Positions 1 to 8,337 of a DNA stretch of 64,000 nt are shown piece by piece. Under the pieces are notes generated by a model, which was not told the origin of the DNA, ran no database searches, and was given only the letters and a program-made list of their open reading frames with translations. Location of the stretch: NCBI GenBank assembly GCA_035651755.1, contig DASRFA010000056.1, positions 62,001 through 126,000 of the forward strand. Reading direction: 5' to 3'. The position numbers and the translations under genes are program-made. Within the stretch, counting starts at the first letter, position 1; each line of letters starts with the position of its first letter. Source of the stretch: DASRFA01 sp035651755. Lineage in GTDB: Bacteria; Desulfobacterota; Binatia; UBA12015.

Positions 1-1052
1 TCGAGGCCGACTGCGAGGACGGCATCTTCTGCAACGGCTCGGAGACCTGCGTCGCCGGCAAGTGTCGCCGCGAGCCGCTCGCGTGCTCCGCCGACAGCTG
101 CGACGAGAACGGCGCGGCGTGCGAAGCCTTCTGCGGCGACGGCATCGCGCAGGACGGCGAGGAGTGCGGCGAGCCCGGCACCGCCGGCTGCGCGGCGGGC
201 GTCACCTGCCGCGACTGCGCGTGCGAGACCGACGGCATGGCGGGCGACGCGTACCTCTGCCACAAGACCACGGTCTCCGACGCGCCGGCCTCCCCGTTCG
301 TACCGGGAAGCGCCGTGCCGGTCGTCGACCGCTTCGAGAGCAAGACCTACGACGTGACGTCGATCGACGGCGTCTGCAGCCCGGTCGTCGTCGCGGCGCC
401 GCAGGGCACGTTCCCGCCGACGAATCCCGACACCCTGCAGGTCGATCACACGATCGCGCTCAGCGCGACCCCGCCCGACCAGGCGCCGTTCGCGCAGGTG
501 GTGCGGACCTACACCGACCACTTCGGGACGCTCAGCCTGACGCTCAAGAAGGTCGACGGCGTGTTCCTGCGGGCGCGCGAGACCGACTTCGGCGAGAGGG
601 AGGCGTGCTCCGACTCGTCGACGTGCAGCGACGGCCGTACCTGCCAGGGTGGCAACTGTCTGCCGGATCCCGCGAAGGCCCCCGGCAAGCCGCCGAAGAA
701 CCTGCCGGTGTTCAACTTCAAGTGCTACACGGCCGCGGTCACGGCGGGCACGACGAAGTTCACCCGCATGCCGAACGTCCGCCTCACCGACCAGTACGGC
801 CAGACGCAGCTCTACGACCTGGTGAAGCCGGTGCGGGTCTGCAGCCCCGCGACGGTCGCGGGCCAGAACGTGACCGCGCCGTCGCAGGAAGGACAGCTCA
901 CCTGCTACAAGGCGGCCCTGTCCGACTCCGACCCGAAGCAGGCGCCGTTCAGGCCGCACGAGGTCGGCCTCCGCTACAAGGGCTTCAAGCCCGCGTTCCT
1001 CGACGTCAAAGCGGCGACGGAGCTCTGCATGCCGTCGCGCATCCAGCCGTAG
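1..1052 (+). CDS. Cysteine-rich secreted protein with two repeated C-terminal domains (5' partial)
   Basis: The reading frame is open from base 3 to the TAG at 1050-1052, so the start lies upstream of the window. The first ~75 visible residues are a Cys-rich segment (for example DGIFCNGSETC and CGDGIAQDGEECGE) of the type found in exported proteins of Myxococcota, Desulfobacterota and Binatota. It is followed by two related domains of about 110-130 residues. Each has a C-[HY] pair near its start, a V-D-x-F or L-T-D-x-Y core and a closing V-C-S-P; a second Cys-rich linker lies between them. No catalytic motif is visible. Role unknown; probably a cell-surface or extracellular protein stabilised by disulfides. 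It is not obviously in an operon with the next gene, 70 bases downstream. Confidence 0.75.
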   Translation, partial: EADCEDGIFCNGSETCVAGKCRREPLACSADSCDENGAACEAFCGDGIAQDGEECGEPGTAGCAAGVTCRDCACETDGMAGDAYLCHKTTVSDAPASPFVPGSAVPVVDRFESKTYDVTSIDGVCSPVVVAAPQGTFPPTNPDTLQVDHTIALSATPPDQAPFAQVVRTYTDHFGTLSLTLKKVDGVFLRARETDFGEREACSDSSTCSDGRTCQGGNCLPDPAKAPGKPPKNLPVFNFKCYTAAVTAGTTKFTRMPNVRLTDQYGQTQLYDLVKPVRVCSPATVAGQNVTAPSQEGQLTCYKAALSDSDPKQAPFRPHEVGLRYKGFKPAFLDVKAATELCMPSRIQP

Positions 1053-1122
1053 GCGAGCGACGGAGCGGCGGCGCGACGCGCGCGCTCGCCGCTCCGCCCG
1101 CCGTCGGCTATGCGGGTCGGTC

Positions 1123-2286
1123 ATGGAGACGCCGCGTGACGACGTGCTCGCGAGCGCGCGCGCGCTCCAGGAGCCGATCCGCGCTCGCGCGCGCGAGATC
1201 GAGCTGGCGCGTCGTCTTCCCGCCGACCTCGCGCGCGCGTTTGCCGAACGCGGCCTCTACCGGCTCGCCGTGCCGCGGAGCCTCGGCGGCCTGGAGGCCG
1301 ATCCCGAGCGGCTCTTCGAGGCGATCGAGCTGATCGCCGAGGCCGACGCTTCGGCGGGCTGGTGCCTGATGATCGGCGTCACGACGGGCGTCGTGTCCGC
1401 GTATCTCGCGCCCGCGGTCGCGCGCGAGGCCTACGGCGACCCGCTCGCGATCACGGGCGGCGTGTACGCGCCGATGGGGCAGGCGATTCGCGACGGCGAC
1501 GCCTATCGCGTGAGCGGGCGCTGGCAGTGGGCATCGGGATCCGCGAACTGCAGCTGGCTCGTGGGCGGCTGCGCGATCGTCGAGGACGGCAAGCCGCGCC
1601 TCCTCCCGAACGGGATGCTGGACGCGCGCATGGCCGTGTTTCCCGCCGCCGACGCGACCCTGATCGACTCCTGGCACGTGGCCGGGCTCTGCGGCACCGG
1701 CTCGGGCGAGATGGAGGTGCGCGACCTGCGCGTTCCGATCGAGCGCTCGGTGTCGATCGTGACGGACGTCCCGGTCGAGCGCGGACCGCTCTACCGCTTC
1801 CCGGTCTTCGGCCTGCTCGCGCTCGGCATCGCCGCCGTCGCGCTCGGCAACGCGCGCGGTGCGATCGCCGAGCTGGCCGAGATCGCGTCCGGCAAGAAGC
1901 CGTACGGGTCGGCGCGCTCGCTCGCCGAGCGCGCGAACGTGCAGGCCGCCTTCGCCGAGGCCGCGGCCCGCCTCGAGGCGGCGCGCGCGCTCTACCGGCA
2001 GTCGATCGCGGACGCGTGGCGGCGCGCCTGCGACGACGGCGAGGTGTCGGTGCGCGACCGCGCCGCCCTCCGGCTCGCCGCGACGCACGCGACCCGCGTC
2101 GCGGCGGACGTGACGCGCGTCGCGTACGACCTCGCCGGCGGGACGTCGCCGCACCTCGTCTGCCCGCTCCAGCGCCGCTTCCGCGACGCGCACGTCGCCA
2201 CGCAGCACGTCATGGTCGCGCCCGCGACCTACGAGCTCGCGGGGCGCGCCTTGCTCGGGCTTCCGACCGACGCCACCATGCTCTGA
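1123..2286 (+). CDS. Acyl-CoA dehydrogenase-fold flavin-dependent monooxygenase-like protein
   Basis: The 387-residue product has the whole acyl-CoA dehydrogenase-like layout: an N-terminal helical domain with the typical LGG turn, a central beta domain (residues ~120-215, with YRVSGRWQWASG), and a C-terminal helical domain of the second type found in group D flavin monooxygenases such as HsaA and 4-hydroxyphenylacetate hydroxylases. The central ASG-S pattern and the absence of the EGT-type catalytic Glu near the C-terminus favour a reduced-flavin hydroxylase or related enzyme over a classical fatty acyl-CoA dehydrogenase. Such enzymes need a flavin reductase, and none is adjacent. The 3' end overlaps the convergent antiporter gene by 58 bases. 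Substrate unknown. Confidence 0.75.
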   Translation: METPRDDVLASARALQEPIRARAREIELARRLPADLARAFAERGLYRLAVPRSLGGLEADPERLFEAIELIAEADASAGWCLMIGVTTGVVSAYLAPAVAREAYGDPLAITGGVYAPMGQAIRDGDAYRVSGRWQWASGSANCSWLVGGCAIVEDGKPRLLPNGMLDARMAVFPAADATLIDSWHVAGLCGTGSGEMEVRDLRVPIERSVSIVTDVPVERGPLYRFPVFGLLALGIAAVALGNARGAIAELAEIASGKKPYGSARSLAERANVQAAFAEAAARLEAARALYRQSIADAWRRACDDGEVSVRDRAALRLAATHATRVAADVTRVAYDLAGGTSPHLVCPLQRRFRDAHVATQHVMVAPATYELAGRALLGLPTDATML

Positions 2287-3668
2287 GGCGCGACCAGCAG
2301 CACGAGCAGCGGCGACGTCGCGAGGGTCGTGACGAGCGCCATCACGATCAGCATTGCGAAGAGCGTCGGCGAGATGACGCCCAGGTCGAGACCGACGTTC
2401 AGCACGATGAGCTCGACCAGGCCGCGCGTGTTCATGAGGACGCCGAGCGCGGACGAGCTGCGCCACGAGAGGCCGGCGAGGCGCGCCGCGAGCGCGCTTC
2501 CGCCGAACTTCCCGGCGCACGCGACCAGGACGATCAGGCCGCAGACGAGCCAGTCCTGCGCTCCGCTCACGAGCTCGATGCGCGTCCGCATCCCGCTGAA
2601 CGCGAAGAACGCCGGTAGCAGCAGCACGACGACGACGTCCTCGATCCGATCGGCGAGATCGCGCGCGAGGCGGCTCTCGTGCGGGATCACGACGCCGAGG
2701 AGGAACGCGCCGAAGAGCGCGTGGATGCCGATCGCCTCGGTCGCCAGCGCCGACGCCAGGAGGAGCATCAGCACGAGCGCGACCGCGTCGGACGAGGTGC
2801 GCGCCGGCGACGCCTCGACCCGGCGCGCGACGCGGACGAGCACGGGGCGGACCGCGACGACCATCGCGGCGATGAACGCGGCCGTGAGCAGCACGGTCGC
2901 GACCGGGCTCGCTCCGCCGCCCTTCACGACGCTCACCAGGAACGCGAGCAGGCACCACGCGGTCACGTCGTCGACGGCGGCGCAGGTCAGCGCCAGGACG
3001 CCGAGCGGAGTGGTCTGCATCCCGCGGTCGGTCAGGATGCGCGCCAGCACCGGGAACGCCGTCACCGACATGGACACGCCGAGGAAGAGCGCGAACGCCG
3101 TGAACGGGACGTCGCGCGTCGCGAGCAGCGGGTAGAGGACGAGCGCGAGCGCCGAGCCGAGGACGAACGGGAGCAGGATGCTCGCGTGCGAGATCGCGAG
3201 CGCGGCGTGCGGGCTTCGCCGGAGATGGGCGGGATCGAGCTCCACCCCGACGACGAACATGTAGAGGATGACCCCGACCTGCGCGACGACCTGGAGGTCG
3301 GGCGCGACGGCCGCCGGTAGCACGAATCGCCACGCTTCCGGCGCGACCCGGCCGAGGAGCGACGGCCCGAGCAGGATCCCCGCGACGACCTCCCCGACGA
3401 CGGGCGGCTGCCCGATCCGCCGAAACGCCCACCCGACGGCGCGCGCCGCCAGGATGACGACGAGGAGCGCGAGGAGGAGGTGCGGTAGTCCGCCCGCGTC
3501 GCGCGCCGCGGCGCCCGCGGACGCGCCGGCTTGCGCGGCCGGCAGCGACGCCACGAGCCCGGCGCCGCGCGCCCGGATCGCGAGGAACGCTCCGACCGCG
3601 GCCGCGATCATGAGGCCGTAGACGAGAGCCGTCCGGAGCAGGGGCGAGTGCGGTGCGGGACGCGACAT
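2229..3668 (-). CDS. Cation:proton antiporter (monovalent cation:proton antiporter-2 / Kef type)
   Basis: The 479-residue membrane protein begins MSRPAPHS at 3668, followed at once by a hydrophobic segment. It has about a dozen transmembrane helices, including the family segments GQPPVVGEVVAGILLGPSLL and a DD-containing helix (AAVDDVTAW) that normally carries the ion-binding aspartates of CPA2 exchangers. It should exchange Na+ or K+ for H+ at the inner membrane. There is no C-terminal TrkA-N/RCK domain, so it is a bare exchanger module rather than a gated KefB/C protein. The start was chosen because residues further upstream are Arg/Ala/Pro-rich and lack domain character. The last 58 bases run antisense into the preceding gene's end. 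Confidence 0.88.
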   Translation of the reverse strand: MSRPAPHSPLLRTALVYGLMIAAAVGAFLAIRARGAGLVASLPAAQAGASAGAAARDAGGLPHLLLALLVVILAARAVGWAFRRIGQPPVVGEVVAGILLGPSLLGRVAPEAWRFVLPAAVAPDLQVVAQVGVILYMFVVGVELDPAHLRRSPHAALAISHASILLPFVLGSALALVLYPLLATRDVPFTAFALFLGVSMSVTAFPVLARILTDRGMQTTPLGVLALTCAAVDDVTAWCLLAFLVSVVKGGGASPVATVLLTAAFIAAMVVAVRPVLVRVARRVEASPARTSSDAVALVLMLLLASALATEAIGIHALFGAFLLGVVIPHESRLARDLADRIEDVVVVLLLPAFFAFSGMRTRIELVSGAQDWLVCGLIVLVACAGKFGGSALAARLAGLSWRSSSALGVLMNTRGLVELIVLNVGLDLGVISPTLFAMLIVMALVTTLATSPLLVLLVAPQSMVASVGSPSKARPASS

Positions 3669-3798
3669 GTCGCTTGGCTCGGCCGGCGCGCGGGCGCGCC
3701 GGCGGCTTGAGCGCCGTATCGCAGCGCGCGCGCCTCGCGCAACGCGCGATCGCGGCCTCGCGGCGGACATTCGTTTGACGCGGGCGTCCGCGCCCGGG

Positions 3799-4881
3799 AT
3801 GGTCGACGCGATGGGGTTGCCGGGGATGGGAGCCGGCGCGCGCGTCGCCGGCGCGGTCGCGAGCGCGCTCCTCGCCGGCGCCTGCTCCGCGATCGTCGCC
3901 GGCCTCGACCTCGGCGGCGATCTGCCGGAGCGCTTCGTCGGCGCCGTCGCCGGCGGACAGGTCGACGCGGCGTACGCGCTCCTCTGCCCGAGCACCCGCT
4001 TCGGGATCCCGCCCGACGCCTTTCGCCGCGCCCTCGACGCGAACCCCGTTCTCCTCGCCGCGACCGACGTCACGATCCAGCGCTACGAGTCGGGCGGCGG
4101 CCTCGCCGCCGTGCAGAAGGGATGGATCGCCGGCAGCGCCGGCGCGGCCGACGCGCAGTTCCACCTGTCGAAGATCGACGCGACCTGGTGCTTGACGGGG
4201 ATCGAGATCGGCGGAACGCCGGCGCTGCCGGTGCCCGGGACCGCGACCGCAGGGGAGAGCGCGCGCGACGCGGGCGCGGCGGTCGACCGCGCCCGCCTTC
4301 CGGCGGCGCTCCGGAACGACGCCTATCGCCTGTACGGCCTCTCGAGCGGCGGCACGCGGCGCTACCGGATGTCCGACGGCAGCGGCGCGGGGGCGGTCGG
4401 CTCGCAGCGCAGCGAGCTCCTCGCGATCGACGGTGGGTCGGCGCGCTTCCGGATCGTCCGGACGGGCGCGCTCGCCGCGCTCGGATCGCTCGAGGTCGTG
4501 CTCGACGCCGACGGCGTCCACCTCGTGGGGTCGTCGAACGGCGCGCTCGCGGCGCCCGCGCTCGTCATGCCGGCGCGGCTCGCGGCCGGCACGACCTGGC
4601 GGTCGGAGTACGTCGAGACGCCGCCCGGCGGGACGCCCGTGCGCTACGGCGGGAACGACGTCGTCGACGGACCGGAGCGCGTCCGCACGCCGGCGGGCGA
4701 GTTCGACGCGGTCCGCGTCTCGACGACCGCGAGCGTCGAGAGCGGCAGCGACCGGGCGACCCTCCGTCTCCGGGCCTGGTACGTCGCGGACATCGGTAGC
4801 GTCCGCGTCGAGAGCGAATCGACGCCGACCCAGGGCGAGCCGAGCCGCATCGTCGTGGAGCTCGAGTCGGCGGGCCCCTGA
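3799..4881 (+). CDS. Predicted lipoprotein with NTF2-like and DUF3108/TapB-like regions
   Basis: The product is about 360 residues. In-frame ATGs at 3799, 3811 and 3826 all precede a short hydrophobic segment ending ALLAGAC, a plausible but non-canonical lipobox, so the exact start is uncertain. Residues ~40-140 resemble small NTF2/DUF4878-type lipoprotein domains. The C-terminal ~200 residues look like the TapB/DUF3108 style of beta-rich periplasmic domain: a G-T-T-W-R-S-E-Y strand, a VRTPAGEFDAVRV segment and W-Y-V-A-D-I-G-S-V near the end. Function unknown, probably envelope-associated. It is divergent from the antiporter gene, with only ~130 bases between the two starts. Confidence 0.65.
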   Translation: MVDAMGLPGMGAGARVAGAVASALLAGACSAIVAGLDLGGDLPERFVGAVAGGQVDAAYALLCPSTRFGIPPDAFRRALDANPVLLAATDVTIQRYESGGGLAAVQKGWIAGSAGAADAQFHLSKIDATWCLTGIEIGGTPALPVPGTATAGESARDAGAAVDRARLPAALRNDAYRLYGLSSGGTRRYRMSDGSGAGAVGSQRSELLAIDGGSARFRIVRTGALAALGSLEVVLDADGVHLVGSSNGALAAPALVMPARLAAGTTWRSEYVETPPGGTPVRYGGNDVVDGPERVRTPAGEFDAVRVSTTASVESGSDRATLRLRAWYVADIGSVRVESESTPTQGEPSRIVVELESAGP

Positions 4882-4943
4882 GCGGGCTCGCGGCCGACGA
4901 AGCCGCTTGACACGAGGGCGCGCGGTCGCGCAGCACGTTGTTC

Positions 4944-6362
4944 ATGAACGAGCTGCTGGAGCTGTCGCTGGTCGATCTCGTGGGCCGCATCCGGGGGCGG
5001 AAGGCTTCGCCGGTCGAGCTGATGGAGGCGGTGCTCGCGAGGGTCGACGAGACCCATCGCGCGCTGAACGCCGTCGTCGTGCGGCGGGATCCCGACGCCT
5101 GCATGGCGGACGCGCGCGCGGCGGAGGCGCGCATCGCGCGCGGCGAGGCTCGCCCGCTCGAGGGCATCCCGCTCGGCGTGAAGGAGCTCGAGCCGGTCGC
5201 GGGCCTGCCGTGGACGGAGTGCTCGCCGATCTTCGCGGAGCGCGTCGCCGCGCACGACTCCGTCCAGGTCGAGCGGCTCCGCGCGGCAGGCGCGATCGTC
5301 ATCGGGAAGACGAACTCCCCCGAGTTCGGCGCGCCGGCGTTCACCAAGAACCGCCTGCACGGCGTCACGCGATCGCCCTGGAACCTCGCGCTCTCGCCCG
5401 GCGGATCGAGCGGCGGGTCGTCGGCCGCGATGGCGGGCAACGTCCTCCCGCTCGTGACCGCGAGCGACGGCGGCGGGTCGATCCGCATCCCGGCGAGCTT
5501 CACCGGCTGCTTCGGGCTCAAGACCTCGCTCGGCCGCATCCCGCACGAGCAGCGCGACATCTGGGAGTACGGGCAGACGGCGGTGTACGGGCCGCTCACG
5601 AAGACGGTCGAGGATGCCGCGCTCTTCCTCGATCAGGTCGTCGGCAAGTCCGAGCTCGATCCGACGAGCCTCCCGCATCCCGGGATCTCGTACGTCGAGA
5701 AGGTGCGCGAGCCGCTACCGGAGCGGCTCCGGATCGGCTTCTCGCCCGACCTCGGATACGCGGTCGTGCAGTCGGACGTCGCGCAGGCGGTCGAGGAGGC
5801 GGCGCGCATCTTCGAGAAGCTCGGCCACCGCGTCGAGAGCGTCGCCGGCGGGCCGCCGGAGGCGGGGCGCACGTGGGGCATCCTCGGGTCGTTCTTGATG
5901 GCCGCGCGCCTCGAAGAGCACCTGAAGGGACGCGAGGAGCTGCTCGGGCGCGGCTTGATGGCCGGCATCGAGATGGCGCGCCGCGACATGACGCCCGCGC
6001 TCTTCGGGAAGCTCGCCGCCATCCGGGGCGAGGTCGCCGCATGGGCCGCCGGCGTGTTCGAGCGCCACGACCTGCTCTTGACGCCGACGGTCCCGTTCGA
6101 CCCGTACTCGGCACCGGGCCCCTACCCGACCGAGACCGAAGGCCGGCAGCAGCCGTGGTCGAACGTCGGATCGTTCACGATCCCGTTCAACCTGTCGTGG
6201 CATCCCGCCGGCACCGTCCGCGTCGGGCTTTCGCGCCGCGGCCTTCCGATGGGGATGCAGATCGTCGCGCCGCGCCACCGCGACGACCTGGTGCTGCAGG
6301 CGGCGCGCGCGTTCGAGCGCGAGCGGCCGTGGCACCCGAGGTGGCCGACGTCGTTCGAGTGA
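4944..6362 (+). CDS. Amidase (amidase signature family)
   Basis: The 472-residue hydrolase belongs to the GatA/AtzF/FAAH-like amidase signature family, which cleaves amide bonds with a Ser-cisSer-Lys triad. The triad is visible: Lys80 in PLGVKELEP, Ser155 in the glycine-serine loop GGSSGGSSAA, and nucleophile Ser179 in GGGSIRIPAS. The length matches the family. The ATG at 4944 is used; a TTG two codons upstream is also in frame. It lies alone between a lipoprotein gene and a convergent TetR gene, with no gatB/gatC, so it is more likely a catabolic amidase than a tRNA amidotransferase subunit. The C-terminal half (TPTVPFDP, HPAGTVRVG) is typical of the family. Substrate unknown. Confidence 0.9.
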   Translation: MNELLELSLVDLVGRIRGRKASPVELMEAVLARVDETHRALNAVVVRRDPDACMADARAAEARIARGEARPLEGIPLGVKELEPVAGLPWTECSPIFAERVAAHDSVQVERLRAAGAIVIGKTNSPEFGAPAFTKNRLHGVTRSPWNLALSPGGSSGGSSAAMAGNVLPLVTASDGGGSIRIPASFTGCFGLKTSLGRIPHEQRDIWEYGQTAVYGPLTKTVEDAALFLDQVVGKSELDPTSLPHPGISYVEKVREPLPERLRIGFSPDLGYAVVQSDVAQAVEEAARIFEKLGHRVESVAGGPPEAGRTWGILGSFLMAARLEEHLKGREELLGRGLMAGIEMARRDMTPALFGKLAAIRGEVAAWAAGVFERHDLLLTPTVPFDPYSAPGPYPTETEGRQQPWSNVGSFTIPFNLSWHPAGTVRVGLSRRGLPMGMQIVAPRHRDDLVLQAARAFERERPWHPRWPTSFE

Positions 6363-6372
6363 AAGGCCGCGG

Positions 6373-7038
6373 TCAGCGCCGTCGCGAGCGGCGCCGCTGA
6401 GGCTCCTCGCTCGCGAAGCGCTCCTCGAGGAGACGCGCCAGCCAGGCGCGGAAGCGGCGCTGCACCGACGGATCGTCCGGGAGCCCGCCGAGGCGGCTGA
6501 GCACCGGGCCCATGAGCGCGTCGCCCAGCATCGCGGCGGCGATGAGCCGGACCGCGAAGTCGACCTCCTCGCGGGCGGGCGCTCGTGCGCCGGCGGCGCG
6601 CGCGTCGTCGGCGATCCGGCGATGGGTCGCGTCGGCGAGGATGCGAAGGAGCTGCTGGTCGTTGTCGCCCGCAGCCGGGGCGCGGTCGCTGAGCGTGATC
6701 CACGCGAGGAGGCGCGCGTGTCCGGACTCGCCCAGCGTCTCGTGGACGCGCTCCAGGACCGCTTCCGAGGACATGCTGCGGCGCGGGTCCGAGATCGCTC
6801 GCAGGACGTCGTCGTTGAGAGCGCTCATGGCGGAGCGCACGAGCGCCCGGAGGAGGCCTTCGCGGCTCTCGAAGTGGTGCAGGATCGTCGGGTGCGCGAT
6901 GCCGAGATCGCGCGCGATGTCCTGTAGGCGGATCGCCTCCGGCCCGCCCTCGGCGAGCCGCCGCTGGGCCGCCGCAAGGATCTCGTGGCGCGCCTCCTCG
7001 GCGGTACGGCGCCGCCTGGTGGCCTTTTTCGCGCCCAC
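6373..7038 (-). CDS. TetR/AcrR family transcriptional regulator
   Basis: The 221-residue protein starts with GTG at 7038. Residues ~12-60 form a TetR N-terminal DNA-binding domain (EILAAAQRRLAEGG, then the helix-turn-helix IRLQDIARDLGIAHPTILHH and F-E-S-R-E-G-L). The rest is the variable ligand-binding and dimerisation domain. It is divergent from the COQ4-like gene across 88 bases that contain two strong inverted repeats, the usual arrangement for a local auto-repressor. Ligand unknown. The N-terminus is Lys/Arg-rich, and the C-terminus ends in a basic RRRSRRR stretch. Confidence 0.9.
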   Translation of the reverse strand: MGAKKATRRRRTAEEARHEILAAAQRRLAEGGPEAIRLQDIARDLGIAHPTILHHFESREGLLRALVRSAMSALNDDVLRAISDPRRSMSSEAVLERVHETLGESGHARLLAWITLSDRAPAAGDNDQQLLRILADATHRRIADDARAAGARAPAREEVDFAVRLIAAAMLGDALMGPVLSRLGGLPDDPSVQRRFRAWLARLLEERFASEEPQRRRSRRR

Positions 7039-7057
7039 CCTATTGACAATCCTGTAT

Positions 7058-7084
7058 GTAGCCGGCTACTGACATGGTTGTCAG
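7058..7084. promoter_or_regulatory. Candidate TetR operator between divergent genes
   Basis: Two overlapping inverted repeats are seen directly: GTAGCCGGCTAC (7058-7069), a perfect 12-bp palindrome, and CTGACATGGTTGTCAG (7069-7084), with perfect 6-bp arms. A TTGACA hexamer lies at 7043-7048 on the plus strand, but no good -10 follows it. Dyads of this size between a tetR gene and its divergent neighbour are typical TetR-family operators. Binding itself is inferred. Confidence 0.55.
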
Positions 7085-7126
7085 CAACCTACCACGGCCC
7101 GACTGCCGGGTCACTGAGGTGAGGTC

Positions 7127-7849
7127 ATGCCGCCGGCGACGAACAGCCCGACGCGAAAGCGCATCCAGCCCATCCGGGCGTTCCGCGCCGTACGCGCGCT
7201 GATCCAGAACCCCGACGACACCCCGAAGGTCTTCGACATCATCGACGCGCTCTCCGGCAACGCCGGCGAGCGCCTCTTCCGACGATTCCGCCGATCGGCG
7301 ACCGGCGAGCGCATCCTGCGCGAGCGCCGAAACCTCCTCGCGACGCTCGATGACCGCGCCGCGCTGAAGGCGTTGCCGGCGGGCTCCCTCGGCCGCGTCT
7401 ACGCCGACTTCGTCGAGCGCGAGCAGATCACCGGCCAGGGCCTCGCCGACGCGAGCATGGCGAACCGCCGCGACGACATCGACCCCGACCGCCGCCTCTT
7501 CTTCGATCGCCTCCGCGACATGCACGACCTCTGGCACGTCGCGACCGGCTACGGCCGCGACCTCGTCGGCGAGGGTGCGCTCCTCGCGTTCAGCTACGCG
7601 CAGACGAAGAACCGCGGCGTCGGCTTCATCGTCGCGGTCGCGTGGCTCCGGGCGCGCGGCGAGATGTCGTTCGCGCGCGGCATCATGTGGGAGGGTTGGC
7701 GGCGCGGCCGCCGCGCGCGCTGGCTGCCGGGAGAGGACTGGGAGCACCTGCTCACGCTGCCGCTCGCGGCCGTCCGCGAGCAGCTCTGCCTCGGCACGCC
7801 GCCGAGCTACGCACAGGTCCGCTCGGCGGGAGCGCCGGCGCTCGCGTGA
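7127..7849 (+). CDS. COQ4-like ubiquinone biosynthesis family protein
   Basis: The 240-residue soluble alpha-helical protein belongs to the COQ4 family. The family's metal-binding signature HDxxH-x11-E is intact: His133, Asp134, His137 and Glu149 in MHDLWHVATGYGRDLVGE. COQ4 acts in ubiquinone biosynthesis in mitochondria and alphaproteobacteria, where it has been linked to C1 modification of the quinone ring and complex scaffolding. Bacterial homologues outside that setting are poorly characterised. A GAGGTGAGG ribosome-binding region precedes the ATG. It is divergent from a TetR gene and 59 bases upstream of a nitroreductase-family gene. No other ubiquinone gene is in the window, so a role in quinone synthesis is unproven here. 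Confidence 0.82.
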   Translation: MPPATNSPTRKRIQPIRAFRAVRALIQNPDDTPKVFDIIDALSGNAGERLFRRFRRSATGERILRERRNLLATLDDRAALKALPAGSLGRVYADFVEREQITGQGLADASMANRRDDIDPDRRLFFDRLRDMHDLWHVATGYGRDLVGEGALLAFSYAQTKNRGVGFIVAVAWLRARGEMSFARGIMWEGWRRGRRARWLPGEDWEHLLTLPLAAVREQLCLGTPPSYAQVRSAGAPALA

Positions 7850-7908
7850 TCGCCCGCGGTCGCGGGGCCGTCGACGCGCGGCCTGCGACCGAGGTAACGT
7901 TCGCCGCA

Positions 7909-8328
7909 ATGGCGAACTGGGGTTGGTTCAGCCGGATCCACCGCACCGTCTACGAGGCGACCGGAGGTCGGCTCGGCGCGCGCCTCGGCTGGCTGCCGAT
8001 GCTGCTTCTGACGACGACCGGACGCCGGACCGGACGCGAGCATACGGTTCCGCTCGCGTACTTCGAGGACGGCGACGACCTCGTCGTGGTCGCCTCGAAC
8101 GGCGGCTCCGATCGGCCGCCGGCGTGGTGGCTCAACCTCGAGCGGACGCCCGAGGCACGCGTCCGGGTCGGCCGTCGCGAGCTCTCGGTGCGTGCGTCGC
8201 TCGCGACGCCCGACGAACGCGCGCGCCTCTGGCCGCGCTTGAAGAACGTGAACCCGCCGTACGCGCGCTACGAGCGCATGACGCAGCGCGAGATCCCGGT
8301 CGTGCTGCTTCGTCCGAGTGCGTCCTGA
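7909..8328 (+). CDS. Nitroreductase/deazaflavin-dependent oxidoreductase family protein (DUF385)
   Basis: The 139-residue split-barrel protein resembles F420-dependent Ddn-type nitroreductases and their relatives. Visible family features are the LLLTTTGRRTGREHTVPL strand-turn, the VVVASNGGSDRPPAWWLNL segment that normally contacts the cofactor, and RVRVGRRELSVRA. The ATG at 7909 gives the family's usual length. It lies 59 bases after the COQ4-like gene on the same strand, so the two could be cotranscribed under the TetR regulator. Whether the organism makes F420 cannot be seen here; some members bind flavin or heme instead. Confidence 0.8.
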   Translation: MANWGWFSRIHRTVYEATGGRLGARLGWLPMLLLTTTGRRTGREHTVPLAYFEDGDDLVVVASNGGSDRPPAWWLNLERTPEARVRVGRRELSVRASLATPDERARLWPRLKNVNPPYARYERMTQREIPVVLLRPSAS

Positions 8329-8337
8329 CCCGGTCGC

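Noticed and set aside
1108..4521. A very long open frame on the minus strand (over 1100 codons) opposite the flavin enzyme and across the antiporter gene.
   Set aside because: It is a GC-bias shadow: its translation is Arg/Ala/Gly-rich without domains, while the other frames carry well-recognised proteins. Similar shadows exist opposite the Mo-oxidoreductase, the subtilase, the hybrid kinase, the RND genes and metF, and were all left out.
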